Assembly: GCF_009362785.1 (NCBI RefSeq)
Contig: NZ_WHNQ01000022.1
Span: 1-64,000 of the forward strand
Reading direction: 5' to 3'
DNA from: Paraburkholderia atlantica
GTDB lineage: Bacteria > Pseudomonadota > Gammaproteobacteria > Burkholderiales > Burkholderiaceae
Length of the DNA stretch: 64,000 nucleotides
The translations under genes were made by a program, and so were the position numbers. The notes under the pieces were generated by a model, which was not told the origin of the DNA, searched no databases, and saw only the letters and a list, made by a program, of their open reading frames with translations. Shown in pieces: positions 41,061 to 50,826 of the stretch (the stretch's first letter is position 1; each line of letters starts with the position of its first letter).

Positions 41061-44000
41061 ATGAACGACCACCAGCAACCGATTCACCCGGTTCCCGCCG
41101 CCCAAGGTCTGTACGACCCGCAAAACGAGCACGACGCTTGCGGCGTCGGCTTCGTCGCCCATATCAAGGGCCACAAGAGTCACGAAATCATCCAGCAGGG
41201 CTTGAAGATTCTCGAGAACCTCGACCACCGGGGCGCCGTCGGCGCCGATCCGCTGATGGGCGACGGCGCGGGCATCCTGATCCAGATTCCGGACGGCTTC
41301 TATCGCGAAGAAATGGCCCGCCAAGGCGTGACGCTGCCGCCGGCTGGCGAATACGGCGTCGGCATGATCTTCCTCCCGAAGGAGCACGCGTCGCGCATCG
41401 CCTGCGAACAGGAGCTCGAGCGTACGGTGAAGGCCGAAGGCCAGGTCGTGCTCGGCTGGCGCGACGTGCCGGTCGACCACGCGATGCCGATTTCGCCGAC
41501 CGTGAAGGCGAGCGAGCCGCTGATCCGCCAGATCTTCATCGGCCGCGGCAAGGACATCATGGTGACCGACGCGCTCGAGCGGAAGCTGTACATCATCCGC
41601 AAGACCGCGAGCCACCGCATCCAGGCACTGAAGCTCAAGCACGGCAAGGAATACTTCGTGCCGTCGATGTCGGCGCGCACGGTCGTCTACAAGGGTCTGC
41701 TGCTCGCGGGCCAAGTCGGCGTGTACTACCGCGACCTGCAGGACGAGCGTGTCGTGTCGGCGCTCGCGCTCGTGCACCAGCGCTTCTCGACCAACACGTT
41801 CCCGGCGTGGGAACTGGCACACCCGTACCGCATGATCGCCCACAACGGCGAAATCAACACGGTGAAGGGCAACGTCAACTGGCTGAACGCGCGTACCGGC
41901 GCGATCGCCTCGCACGTGCTCGGTGACGACCTGCCGAAGCTGTGGCCGCTGATCTATCCGGGCCAATCGGATACGGCATCGTTCGATAACTGTCTCGAAC
42001 TGCTGGTGATGGCCGGCTACCCGCTCGTCCACGCAATGATGATGATGATCCCGGAAGCCTGGGAACAGCACACGCTGATGGACGAGAACCGCAAGGCGTT
42101 CTACGAATACCACGCCGCGATGATGGAGCCGTGGGACGGCCCCGCCGCGATCGCATTCACCGACGGCCGCCAGATCGGCGCGACGCTCGACCGTAACGGT
42201 CTGCGTCCGGCGCGCTACATCGTCACCGACGACGACCTCGTGATCATGGCGTCGGAAGCCGGCACGCTGCCTATTCCGGAATCGAAGATCGTCAAGAAGT
42301 GGCGTCTGCAGCCGGGCAAGATGTTCCTGATCGACATGGAGCACGGCCGCATCATCGACGACAAGGAACTGAAGGACAACCTCGCCAACGCCAAGCCGTA
42401 CAAGAGCTGGATCGACGCCGTGCGCATCAAGCTCGACGAGATCGAGCCGAAGGCCGAAGACGTCGTGACGGAGCGCCGCGAAGCTGCTGCGCTGCTGGAT
42501 CGCCAGCAGGCGTTCGGCTACACCCAGGAAGACCTGAAGTTCCTGATGGCGCCGATGGCGCAAGCGGGTGAGGAAGCCGTCGGCTCGATGGGCAACGACT
42601 CGCCGCTCGCGGTCATGTCGAACAAGAATAAGACGCTGTACCACTACTTCAAGCAGCTGTTCGCGCAGGTCACGAACCCGCCGATCGACCCGATCCGTGA
42701 AAACATGGTGATGTCGCTCGTGTCGTTCATCGGCCCGAAGCCGAACCTGCTCGACACGAACAATATCAACCCGCCGATGCGACTCGAAGTGTCGCAGCCG
42801 GTGCTCGACTTCAAGGACATCGCGAAGATCCGCGCGATCGATCAGTACACCGGCGGCAAGTTCAGCTCGTACGAGCTGAACATCTGCTATCCGGTTGCCT
42901 GGGGCAAGGAAGGCATCGAAGCGCGCCTCGCGTCGCTGTGCGCGGAAGCCGTCGATGCGGTCAAGTCCGGCTACAACATGCTGATCGTGTCGGACCGCAA
43001 GACCGACCGCGACAACGTCGCGATTCCGGCATTGCTCGCGACCGCTGCGATCCACACGCACCTCGTGCAGCAAGGTCTGCGCACGAGCACGGGCCTCGTC
43101 GTGGAAACTGGTTCGGCGCGTGAAACGCACCACTTCGCGCTGCTTGCGGGCTATGGCGCGGAAGCCGTGCACCCGTACCTCGCGATGGAAACGCTGAGCC
43201 AGCTCGCGGCCGGCCTGAAGGGCGACCTGTCGGCGGAGAAGGCGGTCTACAACTTCACGAAGGCAGTCGGCAAGGGCCTGCAGAAGGTCATGTCGAAGAT
43301 GGGCATTTCGACCTACATGTCGTACACCGGCGCGCAGATTTTCGAAGCGGTCGGTCTTGCGTCGGATCTGGTGGCGAAGTACTTCCACGGCACGTCGTCG
43401 AAGGTCGGCGGCATTGGTCTGTTCGACGTTGCGGAAGAGGCTATCCGTCTGCATCGCGAGGCGTTCGGCGACAACCCGGTCCTCGCGAACATGCTCGACG
43501 CGGGCGGCGAATACGCATACCGCGTGCGCGGCGAAGAACACATGTGGACGCCGGATGCGATCGCCAAGCTGCAGCACTCGGCGCGCAGCAACTCGTACCA
43601 GACGTACAAGGAATACGCGCATCTGATCAACGATCAGACCAAGCGCCACATGACCTTCCGCGGCCTGTTCGAGTTCAAGTTCGATCCGACCAAGGCGATC
43701 CCGCTCGACGAAGTCGAACCGGCGAAGGAAATCGTCAAGCGTTTCGCGACCGGCGCAATGTCGATGGGCTCGATCAGCACCGAAGCGCACGCCACGCTCG
43801 CCGTCGCGATGAACCGCATCGGCGGCAAGTCGAACACGGGTGAGGGCGGTGAAGATGCGAACCGTTACCGCAACGAACTGCGCGGCATTCCGATCAAGAA
43901 CGGCGACACGATGAAGTCCGTGATCGGCGACGAAGTGATCGTCGATATTCCGCTGAAGGAAGGCGATTCGCTGCGCTCGCGCATCAAGCAGGTCGCGTCG

Positions 44001-45764
44001 GGCCGCTTCGGCGTGACGGCTGAGTACCTCGCGTCGGCCGATCAGATCCAGATCAAGATGGCGCAGGGTGCGAAGCCGGGCGAAGGCGGTCAGCTGCCGG
44101 GCCACAAGGTGTCGGACTACATCGGCAAGCTGCGTTACTCGGTGCCGGGCGTCGGCCTCATTTCGCCGCCGCCGCACCACGACATCTACTCGATCGAAGA
44201 CCTGGCACAGCTGATTCACGATCTGAAGAACGTCAACGCGTCGTCGAGCATCTCGGTGAAGCTCGTGTCGGAGTCGGGCGTCGGTACGGTTGCCGCCGGT
44301 GTCGCGAAAGCAAAGGCCGATCACGTCGTGATCGCCGGTCATGACGGTGGCACGGGTGCGTCGCCGCTGTCGTCGATCAAGCATGCGGGCACGCCGTGGG
44401 AACTGGGTCTCGCGGAAACGCAGCAGACGCTGGTGCTGAACCAGCTGCGCGGCCGTATCCGCGTGCAGGCCGATGGTCAGATGAAGACCGGCCGCGACGT
44501 CGTGATCGGCGCGCTGCTCGGCGCGGACGAATTCGGCTTCGCGACGGCGCCGCTCGTCGTCGAAGGCTGCATCATGATGCGCAAGTGCCATCTGAACACG
44601 TGCCCGGTCGGCGTCGCGACGCAAGATCCGGTGTTGCGTGCGAAGTTCCAGGGACAGCCGGAACACGTCGTGAACTTCTTCTTCTTCGTTGCGGAAGAAG
44701 CGCGCGAAATCATGGCGCAACTCGGTATCCGCAAGTTCGACGACCTGATCGGCCGCGCGGAACTGCTCGACACGAAGAAGGGCATCGAGCACTGGAAGGC
44801 GAAGGGCCTCGACTTCTCGCGCGTGTTCTATCAGCCGCAAGTGCCGGCGGAAGTCGCACGCAAGCACGTCGACGAGCAGGATCACGGCCTCGACCGCGCA
44901 CTCGACCACACGCTGATCGAGAAGGCGAAGGCCGCGATCGAGAAGGGCGAGCACGTGTCGTTCATTCAGCCGGTGCGCAACGTGAACCGCACGGTCGGCG
45001 CGATGCTGTCGGGCACGATCGCGAAGAAGTACGGCCACGAAGGTCTCGCGGACGACGCGATCCACATCCAGCTGAAAGGCACCGCGGGCCAGAGCTTCGG
45101 CGCGTTCCTCGCGAAGGGCATCACGCTGGATCTGGTCGGCGACGGCAACGACTACGTCGGCAAGGGCCTGTCGGGCGGCCGCATCATCATCCGTCCGACC
45201 AACGATTTCCGCGGCAAGTCGGAAGAGAACATCATCTGCGGTAACACGGTGATGTACGGCGCGATCGAAGGTGAAGCCTTCTTCCGCGGCGTCGCCGGCG
45301 AGCGTTTCTGCGTACGTAACTCGGGCGCGACCGCGGTCGTCGAAGGCACGGGCGATCACGGTTGCGAATACATGACGGGCGGCACGGTGGTCGTGCTCGG
45401 CGAGACGGGCCGTAACTTCGCGGCCGGCATGTCGGGCGGTATCGCGTACGTGTTCGATCCGGACGGCACGTTCGCGAGCAAGTGCAACAAGTCGATGGTT
45501 TCGCTCGACCCGGTGCTGCAACAGGCCGAACAGGAGCGTACGGTCGACAAGGGCGTGTGGCATCGCGACACGACCGACGAGGCGCTGCTCAAGGGGCTCA
45601 TCGAGCGTCACTTCCAGTTCACGGGCTCCCCGCGCGCGAAGGCGCTGCTCGAAAACTGGGACGCGGCACGCCGTCAGTTCGTGAAGGTGTTCCCGACCGA
45701 ATACAAGCGCGCGCTCGGCGAACTCGCCGCGAAGAAGGCGAACAGCGAAGTGCTCGCCGCCTGA
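41061..45764 (+). CDS. gltB: Glutamate synthase (NADPH) large subunit
   Basis: 1567 residues from MNDHQQPIHPVPAAQG. The N-terminal nucleophile after propeptide removal is Cys27 in NEHDACGVGFVAHIKG, for glutaminase activity. The FMN/synthase domain has GGKSNTGEGGEDANRY and AGHDGGTGASPLSSIKHAG. A [3Fe-4S] cluster is held by CHLNTCPVG. A C-terminal GXGXG beta-helix is present. It converts glutamine and 2-oxoglutarate to glutamate with GltD. No good ribosome binding site precedes 41061. GTG 40986 has GAGAAGAG upstream and is an alternative. Confidence 0.97.
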   Translation: MNDHQQPIHPVPAAQGLYDPQNEHDACGVGFVAHIKGHKSHEIIQQGLKILENLDHRGAVGADPLMGDGAGILIQIPDGFYREEMARQGVTLPPAGEYGVGMIFLPKEHASRIACEQELERTVKAEGQVVLGWRDVPVDHAMPISPTVKASEPLIRQIFIGRGKDIMVTDALERKLYIIRKTASHRIQALKLKHGKEYFVPSMSARTVVYKGLLLAGQVGVYYRDLQDERVVSALALVHQRFSTNTFPAWELAHPYRMIAHNGEINTVKGNVNWLNARTGAIASHVLGDDLPKLWPLIYPGQSDTASFDNCLELLVMAGYPLVHAMMMMIPEAWEQHTLMDENRKAFYEYHAAMMEPWDGPAAIAFTDGRQIGATLDRNGLRPARYIVTDDDLVIMASEAGTLPIPESKIVKKWRLQPGKMFLIDMEHGRIIDDKELKDNLANAKPYKSWIDAVRIKLDEIEPKAEDVVTERREAAALLDRQQAFGYTQEDLKFLMAPMAQAGEEAVGSMGNDSPLAVMSNKNKTLYHYFKQLFAQVTNPPIDPIRENMVMSLVSFIGPKPNLLDTNNINPPMRLEVSQPVLDFKDIAKIRAIDQYTGGKFSSYELNICYPVAWGKEGIEARLASLCAEAVDAVKSGYNMLIVSDRKTDRDNVAIPALLATAAIHTHLVQQGLRTSTGLVVETGSARETHHFALLAGYGAEAVHPYLAMETLSQLAAGLKGDLSAEKAVYNFTKAVGKGLQKVMSKMGISTYMSYTGAQIFEAVGLASDLVAKYFHGTSSKVGGIGLFDVAEEAIRLHREAFGDNPVLANMLDAGGEYAYRVRGEEHMWTPDAIAKLQHSARSNSYQTYKEYAHLINDQTKRHMTFRGLFEFKFDPTKAIPLDEVEPAKEIVKRFATGAMSMGSISTEAHATLAVAMNRIGGKSNTGEGGEDANRYRNELRGIPIKNGDTMKSVIGDEVIVDIPLKEGDSLRSRIKQVASGRFGVTAEYLASADQIQIKMAQGAKPGEGGQLPGHKVSDYIGKLRYSVPGVGLISPPPHHDIYSIEDLAQLIHDLKNVNASSSISVKLVSESGVGTVAAGVAKAKADHVVIAGHDGGTGASPLSSIKHAGTPWELGLAETQQTLVLNQLRGRIRVQADGQMKTGRDVVIGALLGADEFGFATAPLVVEGCIMMRKCHLNTCPVGVATQDPVLRAKFQGQPEHVVNFFFFVAEEAREIMAQLGIRKFDDLIGRAELLDTKKGIEHWKAKGLDFSRVFYQPQVPAEVARKHVDEQDHGLDRALDHTLIEKAKAAIEKGEHVSFIQPVRNVNRTVGAMLSGTIAKKYGHEGLADDAIHIQLKGTAGQSFGAFLAKGITLDLVGDGNDYVGKGLSGGRIIIRPTNDFRGKSEENIICGNTVMYGAIEGEAFFRGVAGERFCVRNSGATAVVEGTGDHGCEYMTGGTVVVLGETGRNFAAGMSGGIAYVFDPDGTFASKCNKSMVSLDPVLQQAEQERTVDKGVWHRDTTDEALLKGLIERHFQFTGSPRAKALLENWDAARRQFVKVFPTEYKRALGELAAKKANSEVLAA

Positions 45765-45794
45765 GCTGCCTTCACGGAAGTCACACTTAGACGT

Positions 45795-45830
45795 ACCCGC
45801 CGCGTTCCGATCGATCGACGCGCGGCGGGT
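45795..45830 (+). other. Perfect hairpin in the gltB-gltD gap
   Basis: Perfect 10-bp stem ACCCGCCGCG (45795-45804) with 45821-45830, 16-nt loop containing CGATCGATCG. There is no T-run, so it is more likely to stabilise or process the message, or lower gltD relative to gltB, than to terminate. Confidence 0.6.
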
Positions 45831-45868
45831 CCAGATTACCCCTAGATACAGATAGAGAAGAGAACCAC

Positions 45869-47338
45869 ATGGGCAAGGCAACCGGTTTTCTCGAGTTCGA
45901 ACGTCGCCACGAGACGTACGAGGCTCCGCTCACGCGTGTGAAGCACTACAAGGAATTCGTCGCGGCGCTGACCGACGACGAAGCGAAGATTCAAGGCGCA
46001 CGTTGCATGGACTGCGGCATTCCGTTCTGCAACAACGGCTGCCCGGTCAACAACATCATCCCGGACTTCAACGACCTGGTGTTCCGTCAGGACTGGAAGA
46101 ACGCGATCGAAGTGCTGCATTCGACCAACAACTTCCCCGAGTTCACGGGCCGCATCTGCCCGGCGCCGTGCGAAGCGGCGTGCACGCTCGGCATCAATGA
46201 CGACCCGGTCGGCATCAAGTCGATCGAGCACGCGATCATCGACAAGGCCTGGGCCGAAGGCTGGGTCGCGCCGCAAACGCCGAAGCACAAGACCGGCAAG
46301 AAAGTCGCCGTGGTCGGCTCGGGACCCGCGGGTCTCGCGGCTGCTCAGCAGCTCGCGCGCGCCGGTCATGACGTGACCGTGTTCGAGAAGAACGACCGGA
46401 TCGGCGGTCTGCTGCGTTATGGCATCCCCGACTTCAAGCTGGAGAAGTGGCAGATCGACCGCCGCATGCGCCAGATGGAAGCCGAAGGCGTGACGTTCCG
46501 CACCAACGTGTTCATCGGCAAGCCGGACTCGCTGCCGGCGCACATCGGCAACACCGCGAAGGAAACCATCACGCCGGCCGAGCTGAACGAACAGTTCGAC
46601 GCGGTCGTGATCGCCGGGGGTTCGGAAACGCCGCGCGATCTGCCGGTGCCGGGCCGCGAGCTCGAAGGCGTGTACTACGCGATGGAGTTCCTGCCGCAGC
46701 AGAACAAGGTCAATGCCGGCGACAAGGTGCCGAACCAGCTGGTCGCGAAGGGCAAGCACGTCGTCGTAATCGGCGGTGGCGATACCGGTTCGGACTGCGT
46801 GGGTACGTCGAACCGTCATGGCGCAAAGAGCGTCACGCAGTTCGAACTGCTGCCGCAGCCGCCGGAAGAAGAGAACAAGCCGCTCGTGTGGCCGTACTGG
46901 CCGATCAAGCTGCGCACGTCGTCGTCGCACGAGGAAGGCTGCGAGCGCGATTGGGCGGTCGCGACCAAGCGCCTCGAAGGCAAGAACGGCAAGGTCGAGA
47001 AGCTGATCGCCGCACGCGTCGAATGGAAGGACGGCAAGATGGTCGAAGTGCCGAACTCCGAATTCGAAATGAAGGCGGACCTCGTGCTGCTCGCGATGGG
47101 CTTCACGCAGCCGGTTTCGCCGGTGCTCGAAGCGTTCGGCGTCGACAAGGATGCGCGTGGCAACGTGCGCGCCACGACCGAGGGTGAAAAGGCGTACTAC
47201 ACGTCGGTGGACAAGGTGTTCACGGCGGGAGACATGCGTCGCGGCCAGTCGCTCGTGGTGTGGGCGATCCGCGAGGGCCGTCAGTGCGCACGTTCGGTCG
47301 ATGCATTCCTGATGGGTCATTCGGAACTGCCGCGTTAA
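45869..47338 (+). CDS. gltD: Glutamate synthase (NADPH) small subunit
   Basis: 489 residues. The N-terminal iron-sulfur domain has CMDCGIPFC, GCPVNN and CPAPCEAAC. The FAD site is VAVVGSGPAGLAAAQQLARAGHDVT, and the NADPH site is VVVIGGGDTGSDCVG. It passes electrons from NADPH to GltB. It is 104 nt after gltB in the same direction, and GATAGAGAAGAG serves as the ribosome binding site region. Confidence 0.97.
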   Translation: MGKATGFLEFERRHETYEAPLTRVKHYKEFVAALTDDEAKIQGARCMDCGIPFCNNGCPVNNIIPDFNDLVFRQDWKNAIEVLHSTNNFPEFTGRICPAPCEAACTLGINDDPVGIKSIEHAIIDKAWAEGWVAPQTPKHKTGKKVAVVGSGPAGLAAAQQLARAGHDVTVFEKNDRIGGLLRYGIPDFKLEKWQIDRRMRQMEAEGVTFRTNVFIGKPDSLPAHIGNTAKETITPAELNEQFDAVVIAGGSETPRDLPVPGRELEGVYYAMEFLPQQNKVNAGDKVPNQLVAKGKHVVVIGGGDTGSDCVGTSNRHGAKSVTQFELLPQPPEEENKPLVWPYWPIKLRTSSSHEEGCERDWAVATKRLEGKNGKVEKLIAARVEWKDGKMVEVPNSEFEMKADLVLLAMGFTQPVSPVLEAFGVDKDARGNVRATTEGEKAYYTSVDKVFTAGDMRRGQSLVVWAIREGRQCARSVDAFLMGHSELPR

Positions 47339-47730
47339 GCGTCTCTTCAATTTGCAGGAAGACGTGGAGACGACAAGGTGCCCCATGAAGGGCACCTGTA
47401 GCGGTAAAGCGATGCAGTAAGAAAGAAACCGGGCTCGCCTGAAAGGGGGAGCCCGGTTTTCTTTTTGCTTCGTCGCAGTGCGTCATGTCCGCCTCATTTG
47501 CGATAGCGCCCGAGCGTCCCGCGGCATTTTGTTGGCGCGCACCCGGCCCTCTTTTTTCTTACTAACCCCTACGATGTAACGCAAAACTTATTGGTCAACG
47601 TTAAACTGCGTTTGCAGCCCGGCTGCGCACTCGATCCTCCTATAACCCGTCGCCCCCGATGCCCGTCACCGCGAAAAACCGTTCGCCTTTCCGCACCCTT
47701 ACGAGCACGACCGTGCCCGTGGAGCGCGGC
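47339..47730 (+). other. Intergenic stretch between gltD and the phosphatase-like gene
   Basis: About 390 nt holding the gltBD terminator (47426-47466) and an AT-richer segment near 47550-47610 (ACGCAAAACTTATTGGTCAA) that may carry the next promoter. An in-frame ATG at 47659 could extend the next gene by 24 codons. I see no other gene here. Confidence 0.5.
47426..47466 (+). terminator. Intrinsic terminator of gltBD
   Basis: 11-bp stem AAACCGGGCTC (47426-47436) with GAGCCCGGTTT (47449-47459), followed by TTTCTTTTTG. Confidence 0.88.
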
Positions 47731-48606
47731 ATGCCCGGCGAAACGTCGGCGGCGCGGCGACGCTTTCTGAGGGGCTCGGCCGGTGCGATGCTGGCCGCGG
47801 GTTTCGGCAGCACGCTGCTGTCCGCGTGCGGCGGCAGTCTCGAAGCCGAGCAGCCGGCTACGCCGCGACTCGTGTCGGTCAGCAATTTCCGCGATGTCGG
47901 CGGCGCGGGTGCCGGCTATCTGACCGTCGACGGCAAGCAGATGCGGCGCGGCGTGTTCTTTCGCGCGAATGCGCTGACGCTGAGCGGCACGGACGCGGCG
48001 ACGCTCGACAAGCTCGGCATCGTGTCGGTCTACGACCTGCGCACGCCCGCCGAAATCGCTCGCATCGCCGACGTGCTGCCGAGCGGCGCGACATCCGCCG
48101 CGCTGAATGTGCTCGGCACGAACGACTTCGTCACACCCCCGGTCGATTCGCCCGTCGACGCCGTTGCGTTCATGCAGGAGCAGGCGCGCGCGTATGTGAC
48201 GGGCGGCCCGCAGCGAGCCGCCTACGGCGAGTTGCTCGGCGCGCTTGCCAACGGCACGGGCGCGCAGCTATTCCACTCGAGTGCGGGCAAGGACCGCGCG
48301 GGCTGGGTCGCGGCGCTGCTGCTCAGCATCGCCAACGTTCCGCTCGACGTGATCATGCAGGACTACCTGCTGAGCAACGTCTATCTCGCGCCATCGATCG
48401 CTGCGCAAACTACCACGCTGCGCGCACAGGAAGGCGCGGCCATCGCGGCGGCGAGAGCGCCGTTGTTCGACGTCGATGAAAATTATCTGCAGGCGGGATT
48501 CGACCAGGTACAGGCGAGCTACGGCACGATGGCGAGCTATTTGACGCAAGGCCTCGGTCTTTCCACGGCGACGGTCGACGCGCTGCGCAATCGGCTCGTG
48601 CACTGA
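47731..48606 (+). CDS. Tyrosine-phosphatase-fold lipoprotein with Ser in the catalytic Cys position
   Basis: 291 residues from the ATG at 47731, which has GGAG 6 nt upstream. An ATG at 47659 gives 315 residues but has no ribosome binding site. The N-terminus has a Tat motif (ARRRFLRGS) and a lipobox (LLSACGG, Cys33), so it should be an exported lipoprotein. The body matches the bacterial Y_phosphatase3 family: SNFRDVGG, RRGVFFRANAL, VSVYDLRTPAE and the P-loop LFHSSAGKDRAGW. The family P-loop is HCxxGKDRTG. Here Ser183 (codon TCG) replaces the nucleophilic Cys, so phosphatase activity is not expected. Confidence 0.85.
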   Translation: MPGETSAARRRFLRGSAGAMLAAGFGSTLLSACGGSLEAEQPATPRLVSVSNFRDVGGAGAGYLTVDGKQMRRGVFFRANALTLSGTDAATLDKLGIVSVYDLRTPAEIARIADVLPSGATSAALNVLGTNDFVTPPVDSPVDAVAFMQEQARAYVTGGPQRAAYGELLGALANGTGAQLFHSSAGKDRAGWVAALLLSIANVPLDVIMQDYLLSNVYLAPSIAAQTTTLRAQEGAAIAAARAPLFDVDENYLQAGFDQVQASYGTMASYLTQGLGLSTATVDALRNRLVH

Positions 48607-48781
48607 CGCGCTTCGCTGGCCGGGCGATAGCGCAAAAAAATCCGCCCCAGAGGTGCGGGCGGACGGAGAAGGGCGGCATCGAGGTTGCCGGGAGCGACTA
48701 TAAGGCCGCAACCCGCGCGACAGCCGATGCGGTAAGGACGGGTAAGTGCCTCGGTCCGCGTCCCCTTACCTGCGAGCATCC

Positions 48782-50089
48782 TCACGTCAGCGCCGGGTCC
48801 ACCGGCAATTCGATCCGTACGTCGAGCCCGCCCCGCGCATGATTGCGCACGAGGCAGCGTCCGCCGCGATGGTGCGCGAGCCGCGCGACGATCGCTAGAC
48901 CGAGGCCGCAATGACCTTCGCCGCCGCGCGCGGCGTCGAGCCGCACGAACGGCTTCATCGCTGCGGCGATACGGTCGTCGGGAATGCCTGGGCCGTGATC
49001 GCGCACGCTGATGGTCCAATGACCGTCGTTGCACGCGGTCGAGATTTCCACCGGCGGCATGCCGTGTTCGAGCGCGTTGTCGACGAGATTCGTCACGAGC
49101 CGGTCGAGCAGCGTGCGCGGCAGCGTAAACGAGGGGCCGGCGCGCAAGTCGAGTGCGAAGAGCGGGGTCTCGGCGGGGTCCGCGGCTTCGGCGGTTTCAG
49201 TGGCTTCCGCGAAATCGCCTGAGGAAAACTGCTCCCGCAAGAATTCGTCGACTTCTACAGGCGGTCCAGCGTCCGCCGATTGGCCAGCGAATTCGAGGAA
49301 CTGCTGGACGATATTGGTCAGCGAATCGACGTCGCGGATCAGGCCAGCGCGTTCGTTTTCGTCGACCAGCACGCTTGCGCGCAACTTCAGGCGCGTGAGC
49401 GGGGCCTTCAGATCGTGCGCGACGCCGGCGAGCATCACCGCCTGATCGTCGCCGGCTTCGTTCAGGCGCCGCATCATGTCGTTGAACGAGCCGATCAGAT
49501 CGCGCAGTTCGCGCGGGCCCTGCACCGGCACGGGTTCGGGCCGGCCGCCTGAGCCGAACGCGCGAGACGCATCGGCCACGCGCAACAACGGCCGTTGCAT
49601 CTGCCATACCGCGAACAACGACAGGATCAGCCCGGCGGCCAGCATCGATACCGATTCGATCAGAAAGCGCGGCGGCGGCGGAACATCGACCGGCACGACG
49701 ACCCAGTTCGACTTGCCCGGAACCAGCACCCACAGTTGCGGCGGACGCAGATCGTCGACGGCGATCTGCGTGCCGGCCGGCAGGTTCTCGCGCAGATGCC
49801 GGCTCAACTCGACCAGCATATGCTCGTGCGGCTCGCGCAGATGCACGCTGGTCGGCATGTTCCAGGTGGGTACCAGATGCACGCGCATCGCCGGCGCGAG
49901 CGCGGTGCCCTTGATCGGCTCGCCGTTGATCGCCTGCAGCACGAGCAGAATGCCGCGCGCGAAGCCGTCGATTTCATGGCGCGGCGGCTGCATCGTCACC
50001 AGCACGAACCAGCTCGCCTGAATCGTGAACAGCACCGCCGCCGACAGCAACGCCATTCTGCCGAACAGCGTGTTCAGCAGATTTCTCAT
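48782..50089 (-). CDS. Two-component sensor histidine kinase
   Basis: 435 residues from the ATG that overlaps the response regulator stop by 4 nt. TM1 (~11-33), a periplasmic sensor of about 110 residues, TM2 (~144-164), HAMP, then the phosphoacceptor His225 in VAHDLKAPLTRLKLR. The N box (LVDNALEHG) and G boxes (DHGPGIP, GLGLAIV) follow, so the ATPase domain is complete. It is EnvZ-like in layout. Function unknown, and the stimulus is presumably periplasmic. Confidence 0.93.
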   Translation of the reverse strand: MRNLLNTLFGRMALLSAAVLFTIQASWFVLVTMQPPRHEIDGFARGILLVLQAINGEPIKGTALAPAMRVHLVPTWNMPTSVHLREPHEHMLVELSRHLRENLPAGTQIAVDDLRPPQLWVLVPGKSNWVVVPVDVPPPPRFLIESVSMLAAGLILSLFAVWQMQRPLLRVADASRAFGSGGRPEPVPVQGPRELRDLIGSFNDMMRRLNEAGDDQAVMLAGVAHDLKAPLTRLKLRASVLVDENERAGLIRDVDSLTNIVQQFLEFAGQSADAGPPVEVDEFLREQFSSGDFAEATETAEAADPAETPLFALDLRAGPSFTLPRTLLDRLVTNLVDNALEHGMPPVEISTACNDGHWTISVRDHGPGIPDDRIAAAMKPFVRLDAARGGEGHCGLGLAIVARLAHHRGGRCLVRNHARGGLDVRIELPVDPALT

Positions 50090-50826
50090 GCGCTCGGGGC
50101 GGCCCCGTGCTCGAAGGGGGTGCCGTTGGCGTCGGGCACGAACACGTAACCCTTGCCGCGCACCGTTTGCACGTAGCACGGGTTCGACGGGTCGTCCTCG
50201 ATCACGCGGCGCAGGCGCCAGATCGGCACGTCGAGGCTGCGGTCGCGGAACGCAAGGTCGTCGCGATGCACGAGATCGTGAATCAGCACGCGCGACAGCA
50301 CCTTGTACGGGTTGTTGACGAAGATCTTCAGCAGGGCGAATTCGCTGTCGCGCAGCGGCAGCTTGGCGTCGTCGCGGCTCAGCGAGCGCGTCGCGAAGTC
50401 CAGTTCGAACGGACCGAAGCGATAGCGCTTGCGTGCTTCTGGCGCGCTCGTGGTGGACGGCCCGCGCCGGCGCAGCACTGTCTGGATGCGCACCAGCAGT
50501 TCGCGCGGATCGAATGGTTTGGTCAAGTAGTCGTCCGCGCCGAGCGACAGACCGACGATGCGATCGGCCACGGTTCCGCGCGCGGTCACGAAGATCACCG
50601 GGATGTCGTCGCCGGCGGCGCGCAACGCGGTGAGCGCGCGCAGGCCGTCGGTGTTCGGCATCATGATGTCGAGCACGACGACCGACGGCCGCTCACGCTC
50701 GAGACGACGCTGCAAGTGGGTGCCGTCATGCAGCACGGACGCATCGAAGCCGTTCGACTGCAGAAACTTGCAAAGCAGATCGCGTACGACCGGATCGTCG
50801 TCGACGATAAGGACCTGTGGATTCAT
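50086..50826 (-). CDS. OmpR-family response regulator (partner of the kinase)
   Basis: 246 residues. The receiver has IVDDDPVVRDLL, phosphoacceptor Asp in VLDIMMPNTDG, the conserved Thr in FVTARG and Lys in TKPFDP. The C-terminal winged helix has RSLDVPIWRLRRVIEDDPSNP and VRGKGYVFVPD. Translationally coupled to the kinase. It is highly similar to the regulator at 53207-53950, which suggests duplication. Confidence 0.94.
   Translation of the reverse strand: MNPQVLIVDDDPVVRDLLCKFLQSNGFDASVLHDGTHLQRRLERERPSVVVLDIMMPNTDGLRALTALRAAGDDIPVIFVTARGTVADRIVGLSLGADDYLTKPFDPRELLVRIQTVLRRRGPSTTSAPEARKRYRFGPFELDFATRSLSRDDAKLPLRDSEFALLKIFVNNPYKVLSRVLIHDLVHRDDLAFRDRSLDVPIWRLRRVIEDDPSNPCYVQTVRGKGYVFVPDANGTPFEHGAAPSA

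Noticed and set aside
40905..45881. A very long minus-strand open frame across gltB (over 1,600 codons)
   Set aside because: It is antisense to the clear gltB gene, and its His/Arg/Asp-rich product is typical of the reverse strand of high-GC coding DNA. No family resemblance or ribosome binding site.
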